From positions 2,234,289 to 2,298,288 of the forward strand of contig OZ026566.1 of the NCBI GenBank assembly GCA_964020155.1: a stretch of 64,000 nucleotides of DNA, written 5' to 3'. Every line of letters starts with the position of its first letter. The first letter of the stretch is position 1. Source of the stretch: Chondrilla cf. caribensis (lineage: Eukaryota > Porifera > Demospongiae > Chondrillida > Chondrillidae). Below are positions 1-10,700 of this stretch, piece by piece. The position numbers and the translations under genes were made by a program. A model generated the notes under the pieces. It ran no database searches. It had not been told where the DNA came from and worked only from the letters and a program-made list of their open reading frames with translations.

Positions 1-180
1 CCTGTGCCTGTCCTCCTGCTCCAACCAATGGATCAAGGAACTGTAGTGAAAGCAATGAAGTGGCTGCTTATAGTCGATTGCATTATAAGTGTAACAGTGG
101 ATATCATGTTGTTGGTGATGAGTACAGAACATGTCATCCTAGTGGGGATTGGACTGGTACTATTCCAGTTTGTGCAAGAG
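1..180 (+). CDS. Gene 1 CCP exon A1 (5' end cut by window)
   Basis: Reads [10 protein letters not shown] from base 3 and ends ...PVCARG with donor gtaaat at 181. Its close paralogues are 18440-18625 and 23515-23700. One replacement is notable: C-S-E here against C-S-G in both other copies. Confidence 0.87.
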
Positions 181-3107
181 GTAAATAACACCTTGAGAAT
201 GAAAATACTATTGAATCAGGTATTAATAACAGTAGTGTGAAAATCGCAGATGCAGAGTAAAATAACAATATTTTAAACATAAAATTAATACAATGTCATG
301 CAAATAATGAACTTTGCATGACTTTCATATGAACTATAATTTACCCACACCAAGAAATCCAAACTCAAAGTAATTAAGTTATAAATCCATCTTTGGTAGA
401 AGAATAAAAAGCTCTATCGAAAGTCATACAAGACATAATTAATACAATCGTAGCACAGTTTGTAGCTTGTTAACTATGAGTGACATGTACCTATTGCTTC
501 ACAGACACATTGGTACAAGAGATTTAACAGACATATAGCATCCATTCCATAGAAACAGTACTATTATACAGCAATTTTATAATGTATAAAGTGCTAGCAA
601 CAGTATAAAGAGTTAGCAACGGATGCTATAATGGTTAAGACATGGACACTCAGGCATTATGACATGTAAAATACACTCGTCCTCGGTATTTTATATGTCA
701 CAATGCCCTCGTGCCCATGTCTTAACCACTAAATATTATATAACATGGGAAATCTTAAATATGATTTATTTCATCATTCTGTATAATTGAAGTTATAGTA
801 TAAATTAACTGCATATAATATCACTTATCAAAATTTAATACTATTAGAACAGATTACAAAATTGTGTGCAACTTTTTGTAATATCTGTAGAATTCACCTA
901 ATTTTATTGTGATCCTGCAGATATTCAGTGCAGATGTCCACTGCCACCATCCTATGGATACACTAGTACATGCTCGGGTTATGTATCAGCTGGTTATGAA
1001 GTCAATTATTATTGTAGTGATAACTACAACTTAGCTGGAGACAAGAAAAGGTTTTGTCAAGGAAACGGCACCTGGACAGGAAGTCATCCATCTTGTGTAC
1101 AAGGTAATTAAACCAGTTAATGTATATAATTCCAGTTTAATCTGAATTAATGTGTACTTCGTATTGTATTAATAATCATGACTGTACATTTCTTCTGTTT
1201 CTCCACCAGGTTGTCTGTGTCCCCCTGCTCCTGTAAATGGCTACACCAGCTCATGCTCTGTTTATCTTACTTATGATAACTATGTTCATTACTACTGTGA
1301 CAGCGGTTATCACTTGTATGGAAACAATTCCAGACTCTGTCTGCCAAGCAAAACGTGGTCTGGAAGTGCTCCCATATGTGTCAAAAGTAAGCTTAATGTA
1401 TATTATGTTTAAATTTGGATAATATGGAATTCATAACATTCCAAACTTACATAAGTTGACACCTTAAGGTTGTAATACATAACATGCAATTGTTTCTGCT
1501 GATAGTTTGTTTATTACAATGATTGCTTATAACTAAATCAATTCATAGTTCATGATGTAATATAATAATTATTAATTTCATTAATTTTACTTTTTTGCTG
1601 TTTACTAAAATGCATTATTCCTAGTTTGATTTTTGTAATTTACGACTGTGAGTGATAGAATTTTATTTCAGAAAACAATTTGTGTGTTCCCAGAGACTCC
1701 TTACCCATATGGTTTGGATGTAAGCAATTTTAAAAAAACACGTGATTGCCTCATGCAAGCAACCCACGCAAGAAAATCAAAAGTTCCTTACAAATGCATT
1801 GTTTTAATCTCAGGTACCCCATGTCAGTGTCCAACTGCCCCAGCAAATGGTAGGACATCCTCATGCTTTGGAACAGCCAGTGTTGGTACACACCTTTATT
1901 ACTATTGTAACAGTGGTTACCATCGGAAAGGAACTAGCTATAGTACATGCCTTCCTTTTGGCAATTGGAGTGAAGTAGCAACTTGTGTGAAAAGTAAGTG
2001 TGTTTCGTGATTGGTTCCAAGGCTCATAAATAGTATCTTAACATTAGTTGATTGTATCAAACTCCCATTATATTTGGAATGGAATCATGATAAAGTTGTA
2101 AATTGGGCCGTTCATTACTTATTCAATCTAAATTTAGATATGTCATTCTGATGTCTGTTATTGAATTACCTTCATACAAATTTCATGTCATAACATCTAC
2201 TTGTGACCTTTCATTTATAACCAGTCAATATCAAAATAAATCAGCATAACATATAGTCGGAGCAGAATATACAATGCATTCAATTTGCAAATGCACAGTA
2301 ATTTAGGGACCTGTACATGTGAATGTTATTTTAAAGGAAACGTCCTACAATGCGTGTGCCCACCATTTTGTCAAATAAGCTGCCTTTCTACTCCAATGAC
2401 TTTCTGCACTTCTGAGCAAGGTTGGTTGCTACATTGAATAGAAGTTTCACACAAATACAAGTCTGAACATGTTCTATTTAATGTACAGAGGTTTTCTGTA
2501 TATACTTATATGCAGTCAAACCTTGTCCCTGTCCCTCTCCACCCACCAATGGCTTCACAAGCTGTAATGGATCTTATCTTGCTGGTACTGGGAGCAGAGT
2601 GACATACTTGTGTGACAGTGGTTACATCCTATCAGGAAGTAGCTATAGGACATGTGACCCAAGTGGTTTTTGGACCGGAATAGCTCCGAATTGTGTGAAA
2701 GGTATAGGATTCGCATATTTAATTCTCTTTGTAGTATCTACGATATCACTGAGTACAGTTATGAGTGTTAAAGTAATAAACTAAACTGTTTTCATTGTAT
2801 AATATTACATTCTGGTACAGTATTAAACTTACTACAATTTGATTCCATCTACGTACGTATTACTCAGGCACATGCAGTTGTCCGCCCCATCCATCTAATG
2901 GATACACCAGTTCCTGTTCAAAAACAGCAAACAATGGCACAGAAATTAATTACTACTGTGATCAAGGATATATCCTGACAAGTGGAGATAGTCAAAGGAT
3001 GTGTCTGCTTGGAGGGAACTGGACGGGAAGAGAACCAGTTTGTGAGAAAGGTATGTACAGGAAAATATCCTGTGCAAGTGCTATTGTGTGTGAGTATGTG
3101 TGTGTGT

Positions 3108-3170
<63 letters not shown>

Positions 3171-5704
3171 CGCGTGAATTCATATTCATGAGGATTTTTA
3201 TTGCCTCCTTAGTATGAGCAAAAGTAGTATGTAGTTAATAATGCTTATAATATCTTTAACATTTAGGAAATTTTAGAAACATTGAACATGCCAATATGTG
3301 AGATAATGTGGTGAAGTCATTTTATGCTGTTAGGGCATTAATTTAGTTACCATTATTAAATTGAGATCAGTGTCAGTAGATCATTGATGATATACAGGAG
3401 GCTTAAAAATGTTAACAAGTCCCTTGCACATGACAACCACTGGGCTACACCCTTCATTGCATGGGATATGTATAATATTCAATATGACATCTTCGTGATC
3501 GTATGAAATTCAAAGAATACTGTTGAAATATTATAATTATATTATTCCGAATTATAATATTATCAGAAATGGCAGTCAAGCAATGTCCCTGTCCATCATC
3601 ACCCACCAATGGCTCCACAAACTGTGAAGAATCTCATCTTGCTGATGCTGGTAGAAATGTGACATACTCCTGTAACAGTGGTTACATTCTGTCAGGAAAT
3701 AGTTACAGGACATGTCAAGCAAGTGGTAATTGGACAGGAACAGCTCCAATATGTGTGAAAGGTGACAGAATGAAATTTGAAGAGTTGATGTATTAGTATC
3801 ATCATCATCATGAATTCCCTTTAAAATATCCTTTCAAGGTTGCATTTGCCCATCTGCACCTGTTAATGGCTACATCGATGACTGTTCAGGGACAAAGCCA
3901 GTTGATTCCATCTTATCCTATCACTGTAACACTGGGTATTCAATTTTTAGCACCAACACATCTAGGATTTGTCAGAGTGATGGAGAATGGTCAGAAACTT
4001 CCCCCAAGTGTGAAAAAGGTATGCGCATGTATGCCAGTGCTTGGGTATGCACAAAAGTGGTATGTACTTTTGCATAATACTTATATTATCCTAATAATAT
4101 TATGAGCATTCAGCACACTAATGTGTGAGATAATGTGGTGAAATCATTGCGTACGCATTAATCAAGTTACCATTTGCATTAAATTGCGATCGGTATCAGT
4201 AGATCATTGATGATATACAGAAGGCTTAAAAATGTTAACAAGTCCCTTGCACATGACAACCACTGTGCTACACCCTTCATTGCATGGGATATGTATAATA
4301 TTCAATATGACATCTTCATGGTCATATGAGATTGAAAAGAATACTGTTGAAATATGATTATAAACATATTATTCCGAATTATAATATTATCAGAAATTGC
4401 AGTCAATCAATGTCCCTGTCCATCATCACCCACCAATGGCTCCACAAACTGTGAAGAATCTCATCTTGCTGATGCTGGTAGAAATGTGACATACTCCTGT
4501 AACAGTGGTTACATCCTGTCAGGAAATAGTTACAGGACATGTCAAGCAAGTGGTAATTGGACAGGAACAGCTCCAATATGTGTGAAAGGTGACTGAAATA
4601 ATTTAAAAGGTTGCTGTATTATTATTATCATCATCACCATCATCATCATGAATTCCCTTTAAATTTCCTTTTAAGGTTGCATTTGCCCATCTGCACCAGT
4701 TAATGGCTACATCAATGACTGTTCAGGAACAAAGCCTGTTGATTCCATCTTATCCTATCATTGTAACACTGGGTATTCAATTTTTAGCAACAATACGTCT
4801 AGGATATGTCAGAGTGATGGAGAATGGTCAGAAACTTCCCCCAAGTGTGAGAAAGGTATGCATGTATGCAATACATTAGATGTACCTATACGATAATCTA
4901 AATGTCGTGTTTGTTTTCTGTACCCGTACTTTTCCAACCAGACAACTGTCCATGCCCCTCCTCTCCTGTGAACGGCAACATAACCTCTTGTGTGGGATCA
5001 ACCTTGGTTGGGAGCTACATCTACTACTACTGTGATAGAGGGTATGAACTTGTTGGAGACTTTAGTAGAATGTGTCAGATTGGAGCTACCTGGACAGGAA
5101 GTGCCCCTACATGTGAAAAGAGTGAGTACGAGTAGATGAGATATCTAAATTCACTATCATCCCCTCTTGTATGATATTTCAGTGTGGGTTACTATCTGTT
5201 AATCCTGTGATTGGATTTTATAATAATCTAAACATTATATACAGGTTAAATTTATGAAAAGTAAGCAGGTTGGAGTTATTTATCCAATTAATATCTTTAT
5301 TATATCTGTAATTGTTTTTTGTGTATATAGAATGTCATGTAATACTGATCAGATGTATTACATTTGACTTTGTAGAATCAAATTCCTACCAAGTGCACAA
5401 CAGCAATCAGAATACAGTTCTTGATATAATCTTTGGTGTATCCATTTTCATCACTCTCCTCATTATACTCATTGTGATATTGGCTGTGATTGGATGGCTC
5501 ATGAGGAGGAAAAATCGTAAGGTTTCCAGGTCAGAGCCCATCACCCTTTCATCACTTCAAGGAGCTCAGCCTGATGAAAATGTCTATGAAAAAGTCCATG
5601 GCTTCAACACAAGCTCCACAAATGTATCACTTTCTAAGAAAGAGACATATGGAAATGTTACTGAAATCAGTGATGAGCCAGAATGTGCAGAAAATGATGA
5701 GTAA
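1..5704 (+). CDS. CCP/sushi-repeat type I membrane receptor, 5'-truncated (gene 1)
   Basis: Twelve exons are visible: 1-180 (cut by the window edge), 921-1103, 1210-1386, 1814-1993, 2516-2701, 2868-3050, 3567-3761, 3839-4018, 4394-4588, 4676-4855, 4942-5121 and 5376-5704. The first eleven each encode one CCP module of about 60 residues with four cysteines and the conserved W before the last Cys (for example [12 protein letters not shown]). All internal exons are multiples of three and phase 1-1, the usual arrangement for shuffled CCP modules. The last exon encodes a short stalk, a transmembrane helix ([20 protein letters not shown]), a basic stop-transfer RRKNRK, and a tail with tyrosines in YEKV and YGNV. 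About 781 residues are seen. CCP arrays mediate adhesion or recognition in complement and immune proteins; the ligand is unknown. The signal peptide and first exons lie upstream of the window. Confidence 0.88.
181..920 (+). other. Gene 1 intron A1-A2, containing a foldback insertion
   Basis: Intron of 740 bp. It aligns with the corresponding introns of blocks B and C but lacks their ~0.6 kb insertion. It has its own insertion of about 200 bp (roughly 537-745) that includes a 97-bp palindrome. No further CCP exon is seen. Confidence 0.7.
632..728. repeat. 97-bp imperfect palindrome (foldback MITE-like)
   Basis: Starts TGGTTAAGACATGG and ends CCATGTCTTAACCA. The two halves pair along almost the whole length around a short centre near 680. 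It is absent at the equivalent intron position in blocks B and C. A second short inverted pair, TATAGCATCC near 535 and GGATGCTATA at 621-630, sits just upstream. No coding content. Confidence 0.65.
921..1103 (+). CDS. Gene 1 CCP exon A2
   Basis: Acceptor tgcag, donor gtaatt, 183 bp. Core reads [15 protein letters not shown] and ends SHPSCVQG. Paralogues are 19796-19978, 24824-25006 and, more distant, 7833-8015. Confidence 0.88.
1210..1386 (+). CDS. Gene 1 CCP exon A3
   Basis: Acceptor accag, donor gtaagc, 177 bp. Core [15 protein letters not shown], ending APICVK. Its paralogue in block B is 20073-20249. Block C has no counterpart. Confidence 0.87.
1387..1813 (+). other. Gene 1 intron A3-A4
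   Basis: 427-bp AT-rich intron. An open frame runs through its 3' part into exon A4 but encodes no CCP sequence, and the strong tctcag acceptor marks the true exon start. Nothing else seen. Confidence 0.7.
1814..1993 (+). CDS. Gene 1 CCP exon A4
   Basis: Acceptor ctcag, donor gtaagtg, 180 bp. Core [16 protein letters not shown], ending VATCVK. Paralogues are 20657-20836, 25114-25293 and 11518-11697. This exon type is also the source of the relic copies at 12278, 29742 and 49385. Confidence 0.88.
1994..2515 (+). other. Gene 1 intron A4-A5
   Basis: 522-bp intron homologous to the introns at 20837-21332 and 25294-26656. Contains no exon-like sequence. Confidence 0.7.
2516..2701 (+). CDS. Gene 1 CCP exon A5
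   Basis: Acceptor tgcag, donor gtatag, 186 bp. Core [15 protein letters not shown], ending APNCVKG. Paralogues are 21333-21518, 26657-26842 and 11772-11957. Confidence 0.88.
2868..3050 (+). CDS. Gene 1 CCP exon A6
   Basis: Acceptor ctcag, donor gtatgt, 183 bp. Core [15 protein letters not shown], ending EPVCEKG. Paralogues are 21753-21935 and 27008-27190. Confidence 0.88.
3085..3170. repeat. (TG)n microsatellite in intron after exon A6
   Basis: Almost pure TG dinucleotide run about 35 bp after the A6 donor. The same intron position carries TG runs in block B (21969-21996, short) and block C (27223-27316, long). Confidence 0.95.
3171..3566 (+). other. Gene 1 intron A6-A7, distal part
   Basis: Non-coding AT-rich intron sequence downstream of the TG run. 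Its 3' portion is repeated nearly verbatim at 4100-4390, before exon A9, as part of a ~827-bp tandem duplication. Confidence 0.7.
3567..3761 (+). CDS. Gene 1 CCP exon A7
   Basis: Acceptor tatcag, donor gtgaca, 195 bp. Core [15 protein letters not shown], ending APICVKG. Nearly identical to A9 (827 bp downstream) and to 22429-22623 and 27696-27890. Confidence 0.88.
3839..4018 (+). CDS. Gene 1 CCP exon A8
   Basis: Acceptor ttcaag, donor gtatgc, 180 bp, only 77 bp after A7. Core [15 protein letters not shown], ending SPKCEKG. A near-identical copy is A10. Confidence 0.87.
4019..4393 (+). other. Gene 1 intron A8-A9
   Basis: 375-bp intron that is largely a tandem copy of the 3' part of the A6-A7 intron. 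No exon-like sequence. Confidence 0.7.
4394..4588 (+). CDS. Gene 1 CCP exon A9 (tandem copy of A7)
   Basis: Acceptor tatcag, donor gtgact, 195 bp. Differs from A7 at a handful of bases near the start and within the Gly-Tyr-Ile codons. The A7-A8 pair is single in blocks B and C, so this is an extra duplication in gene 1. Confidence 0.88.
4676..4855 (+). CDS. Gene 1 CCP exon A10 (tandem copy of A8)
   Basis: Acceptor tttaag, donor gtatgc, 180 bp. Core [15 protein letters not shown], ending SPKCEKG. Confidence 0.87.
4942..5121 (+). CDS. Gene 1 CCP exon A11
   Basis: Acceptor accag, donor gtgagt, 180 bp. Core [16 protein letters not shown], ending APTCEK. This is the membrane-proximal CCP. Paralogues are 22966-23145 and 28243-28422. 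Confidence 0.88.
5376..5704 (+). CDS. Gene 1 terminal exon: TM helix and tyrosine tail
   Basis: Acceptor ttgtag; stop TAA at 5702-5704. Encodes a ~20-residue stalk, one transmembrane helix, RRKNRK, and a tail of about 70 residues with YEKV and YGNV plus an acidic C-terminus. YGNV matches the pY-x-N-x pattern bound by GRB2-type SH2 domains, which would suggest signalling. The paralogous exon is 28679-29007. Confidence 0.88.
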
Positions 5705-5985
5705 TTTAGTTTAACTGTTTAAGATATAGGCCAGGTGAAGTATTATAGATCTGGTTGATAAAGTGCTAGACAAACCGTGTAGTACATTCAAAGCAATCTG
5801 CAAAATTATTTTAGGCATATACATGTAATGTAGTCATAGACTGTATTGATTTCGTAAGGTACTACTGAATCATAGAAGTCCTTCCATTATTAGTGAGTGT
5901 GGTAGAAATAATAATTACTATTATAGAAATACCTGTAACGATCATAATACAATGATAAAACAAATGCAACTATCAAATGTAAATT

Positions 5986-6032
<47 letters not shown>

Positions 6033-7601
6033 ATGATTATATTGGGAAAAATGTTGATAACAATAAAATAGTGCATTCACAATCACTCTACGTATTTTTC
6101 CTCGGATTGATCTGAGACATGTATATATTAATATATCCTGGACCCATAGCAAGTCTATTTTGAAATAGAATTTTTTATTGGTTGCCAAGTCTAATTGTGA
6201 AAATACTTATGTACATTGTAGCTATTTAGCTATCTTCAACAGGGTGGACTGGGAGTCACTGCTATCGAGAGAATTTATCGACCAATAAAGTTTGTAATAT
6301 CGCCACATCAAAGGACAGTGTCATGGCATGCTATTTTCGATTTGCAGTTGCTGTTGCTGAATAAAATAAATGTGCTCCATGCTGTCTTGTATCATGACAA
6401 TACTTTTGCAATTCAACCACATTGTATGTACATTATATTATATGTAATTATATTTGGACTATGATAATTTATGCACAATATATTATATGATTTTTTATTT
6501 ATTTTTAGAAAATATACAGTAATTGATTTGGCACAAAATATATACAGTATCTATAATATAATGCATTGTAATAATTATGCATACAAGGATCCAGATAGAC
6601 TAATCATATAACATAGACGTCAAGGACTAATTACAAGTTATGCTTGGTAGGATTGATCACGTGCTGCAGATTATTATTAATGTAAAACAATCTATTCTAT
6701 CACATGCACTAATAATGATGATATAACAAATCCATAGCGTTAGAGGATGCAGGGAACCTTTCTCCGGCAGACACTAGTCCAAAATCACTAACATTTTGGC
6801 TTTTTTGATATAATATTCGATACATTGATAAATTTTTCACTTGTAATGCACAGTCCAGATATAATACTGTAGGCCCTACTGTATTCATATTTTGTTAAAT
6901 ATCATTGTACATTTTTACATTGCTGTCCAGTGTTACACATAGCCTTCAATAAGATACGTCAACAAAATTACTTATATTCCTGCATGCTACTTGGATTCAT
7001 GATGGCAGAATGGCCTAAGATATAATTGATTTGTTTGCTTTGATGGTGTCTGAGGGTCGCAAATTAGTTGACTCTATCAGGGTGAGGTCAATTGATTTGT
7101 TACCACTAACTACATTAGCTATATATAGAGCTTGTTTACTGTTAATTCAGGAGGCAACAGATAGAAATGCATAACAAAACACAGAATCCCAGTTTTGTTA
7201 AAACATAATAAAATGTATGTATGTAGTTATATCAAATTATGCTCTTTGTAGTAATAATAGTGGGATTCATGTTGACAGGAGGAATCAACATGTGGTCTAT
7301 CAACAGATTGTGTGTACCAAGAAGAAGTGACTGACATCAATGTTATAGTAGTTTCAGGTGGTATAGTCGTGGTCCATTCATACAATGGCAAAATGATTTT
7401 GAGTGGGCTGTTTTGATCAACAAACAAATTGACAGGAAATAATGTAACGGTATCAGCAATCGTCCCCTGTGCAAAAGAGTGCTGAAAAAACATTACTTAG
7501 ACCACTGCCCACTGGAAGCCATAGTATATACAAATCAATTGACCTAACACTAGGTAATTTATGTTGTGGTGCACAAATGTGGTTTTGTGCACATTCAACT
7601 A
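5705..7601 (+). other. 3' flank of gene 1 and intergenic spacer
   Basis: No coding sequence recognised. The first ~550 bp are homologous to the 3' flank of gene 2 (29,008-29,480) and partly to 47,897-48,090. Beyond that I see only AT-rich sequence. Confidence 0.6.
5989..6029. repeat. (TA)n microsatellite
   Basis: Pure TA dinucleotide run of about 41 bp in the 3' flank of gene 1. It is absent from the homologous flank of gene 2. Confidence 0.95.
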
Positions 7602-7608
7602 TATATAA
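7602..7608 (+). promoter_or_regulatory. TATA box of gene 2
   Basis: TATATAA lies 68 bp upstream of the signal-peptide ATG at 7677, a sensible core-promoter distance. Just upstream, GTGCACAAA and TTTTGTGCAC form a short inverted repeat (7569-7592) that could be a factor site. Inference from position only. Confidence 0.5.
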
Positions 7609-7676
7609 ACAGGAGCTACAAGGATGATAGTTCATAATAAGAACAACACTGTAAGATTCCAGCAGTCCTGACCAAT

Positions 7677-7740
7677 ATGAAACAAAGCTTACTTCTGCTG
7701 TCAATATTTGCTCTGGTGTCTTTGGTAATCCCAAGTGAAG
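7677..7740 (+). CDS. Gene 2 exon 1, signal peptide
   Basis: ATG at 7677. Encodes 21 residues with a strongly hydrophobic core ([14 protein letters not shown]) and ends phase 1 at donor gtatgt. The TATA box 68 bp upstream supports this start. Confidence 0.85.
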
Positions 7741-10700
7741 GTATGTAGGGGGGAATATTATACAATAACTATAAATTCAGCATGTAGTCAAAACTGAATT
7801 ATATCATATTTTGCTCGTAATTTTCATCATAGGTGCCAACTGTTCATGTCCACTCCTTCCATCCTATGGATACACCACTAGTTGTTCAGGACCAGTGTCT
7901 CCGGGAAATATGATTACCTATTACTGTAGCCGTGGGTATACTCTGGTTGGAAACGAAACTAGAACTTGTGAAGAAAGCGGTACTTGGACTGGAAACGATC
8001 CCTATTGTGTTCAAGGTATATAATATGTTGATAATTGTGTGTGTAGTTGTGCCTTTCTGATGAGACTTACAATTGGCCAGGGAATTAACACACAAAAGCT
8101 CTATTATTCTAGGGATGTGCATAATATTAATATAGATAGGGTAGTCGTAATTATCACATTAATTTGGATTTGCCATGAACAGAAGAGAAAGAGACATCCA
8201 TAAAGTGACTGGAACTGGAAAGAAGGGCTTCCTATATTATAGATATTTCTGAAGCTCTGCATCCACAAATATTCTATATTGTGTTTTGAATTAGTTTTTG
8301 CATTGCAATATATTTGATATAAAATCACAACACAATCTCATAAGAGATGGACACCTATGTATATACATGTATAATTTTAATTGTACATGTATATGCATTG
8401 GACTGCAATTTATGTTGTGTTGTGTGACGTAATTAGGTGCTGTTAGAGTAGAATTATGCGAATATCATTGTGCAACCACATTTGCGTGGGAGTGGTTCTG
8501 GCTTCATTGACAAGTAAATTTAAACATAGTGCGAAAACCTTAGTTGTATCATAATGCGCCACTTATCATCTGCAGGCAATACATCTGATATAGTACATAC
8601 AAGACCTTCCAGTGTGTAGTGCCCCAGTGGTGAGAATAATATTAGATGCATATCCTCATAGATGGATGATAACTACCATATACAGTAGCGGGAAATATTT
8701 GTGAGGCATATATTATTATATTGGTTCATTGGTAAGTTTAACAGCTAAACACCCATGTATTTTATGCCAAACTGGTACATAATAGCATGAATGATCCTTT
8801 CAGATATTAGGTGACCAATTTCTTCATTAAATGTGATATCTTCATTCTGACTCATCGTTTGTGTCCACATTAATTTGTGTGAAGGATTGATGTTGATATT
8901 GATGTGTAATCGACCATAAATTGACCATATCAACAGTATAACCTTCTAATTGCGGAAATGTAATCTGCCAATGTCCTTTCTAACAAGTTCTCCACAATGT
9001 TGTATTACTCACATGAGTACATAGTCATTATATTATTATTATAAATTTGTAGTCAAATCAGGGTATGATAATGAAATTTAACAGGTGTAGCATTTCAATT
9101 ATCATGCTAACATGAGATTGAATGTAGTACTTTGTTATGTATGATTGAGGGAAGGATCACAAACAAACTGATACAATATTGAGTCCAATAGGAACTTTGT
9201 GTCAACAACGAAGAACCCATTTAAATCAAGCTTACTCTCCCACACATACACTTGTATGGTTTCTAATTTAATATTTGAAATACAAACACCATGTTTTAGG
9301 AGAAAAACAATAACATATGATAGGATAGTTTGCACACAGCATGGGTCAACTCTTGAAACATGGAATCATATGTATTTATTGTCAATGAAATACCACAATA
9401 CTGTTACATATGTAAGCTAATGCATGTTATGCTGTGCCTGGGATTATGTACATTTGATATCTATAGCTAGGTGTAACGAATACAGCAAAGAATGGTATTA
9501 ATTTAGTTACACCTGGAATAGAATCAAATGTACACTCATTTGGTATAAATTATAGATCTTATAGGAAATAAACATATGTTTATCAATTACTTTCCTTTCC
9601 TGTGTCATCCATAGTATGACTTCAACAAGTAATTTTATAAACCTTTCGTGTATTGTTCAACAGTACATGATTTGTGTGTTTTATTATGATGTACTAAATC
9701 ATACGTTAACAGTGAACAAGCTCAATTGTGGATAGAGGTGACAAACTAGTTAAGCTTACCCTGGTAGAGTCTACTAATTAGTCACCCTGAATCACTCAAG
9801 AAAATAAAACAATTGACACAAATATGTAGATAAGAGGCCGAGTTGACTGTAGACTGGTCATTTGTTGATGTTCCCATGTAAAATTCAGCAGGAATTAATG
9901 TCAATTCATTGGTCAATATGTTGTTGGCTTAGGGCGAGTTAGAGGTCAAACGTGCATGAGGAATTTATTAAACAAAACAATCATTAGGGTAGCCATGCTA
10001 GTGGTTGATCTAGCTACTAGCCCCTACTTTTACCCTTCGCATGCAGAGGGTAAAGGTAGAGGATAGCAGCTGGCTAGATGGTGGTATACATAAACTCAAA
10101 GGCATGTTGAATGCAGAGATGGACTAGTAGACATTGTCAATCAGATTACCCAGACTATCTGCAGGTGTGGTATTCAGTACTGAGGTTACCAAAAACGGAC
10201 TCCAAAAATGTGAGCCCAACTGACCAGATTTATTACTTTTTACTTCAGATTAAACAAAACATAATGAGCGCAATAGTAAAAATACTAAATTTAAGAATAT
10301 TATGCTTCCATTCCTTCTGTATTTTACGTAGTTAGAGAATATTTCACAAGCTTTTACTTGAATATATGGAGTATATTTTAAAGTTGCAAAGGAGATATGT
10401 AGAAACTGGTTGGCTTTGAACAACTTCCAACATCAATATCCAAATTTTCATTGTGTAAAACTTGCCTCTGTTCCTGAGAAGAACAATATTTTAAGTTTTG
10501 TTGTGTTATCAATAAGTACAGTCATGAACTGTTACAGTAGTACATGTCAGCAATGAAAAAGTGTGGAAATTTAGTCTCACCATTTTTTTTTCATAGCTAT
10601 GTACAGAGGTTTGGAGCTGTGCATTAACATCTGCAAATATTCTTGTTGTGAACAATCTTGACTGAGCAATAGTTGCCTGTGTAAGCCTCGATCTATTGTG

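Noticed and set aside
2982..3217. Overlapping frames rich in Val-Cys and Thr-His around the TG/CA runs here and at 21803-22145, 27122-27357 and 45247-47488
   Set aside because: They are translations of dinucleotide repeats; only the CCP exons next to them are real.
5500..5704. ITIM or ITSM motifs in the receptor tail
   Set aside because: The residue two before each tyrosine is Asn or Glu, which does not fit S/I/V/L-x-Y or T-x-Y. Only generic YxxV and a GRB2-like YxN pattern remain.
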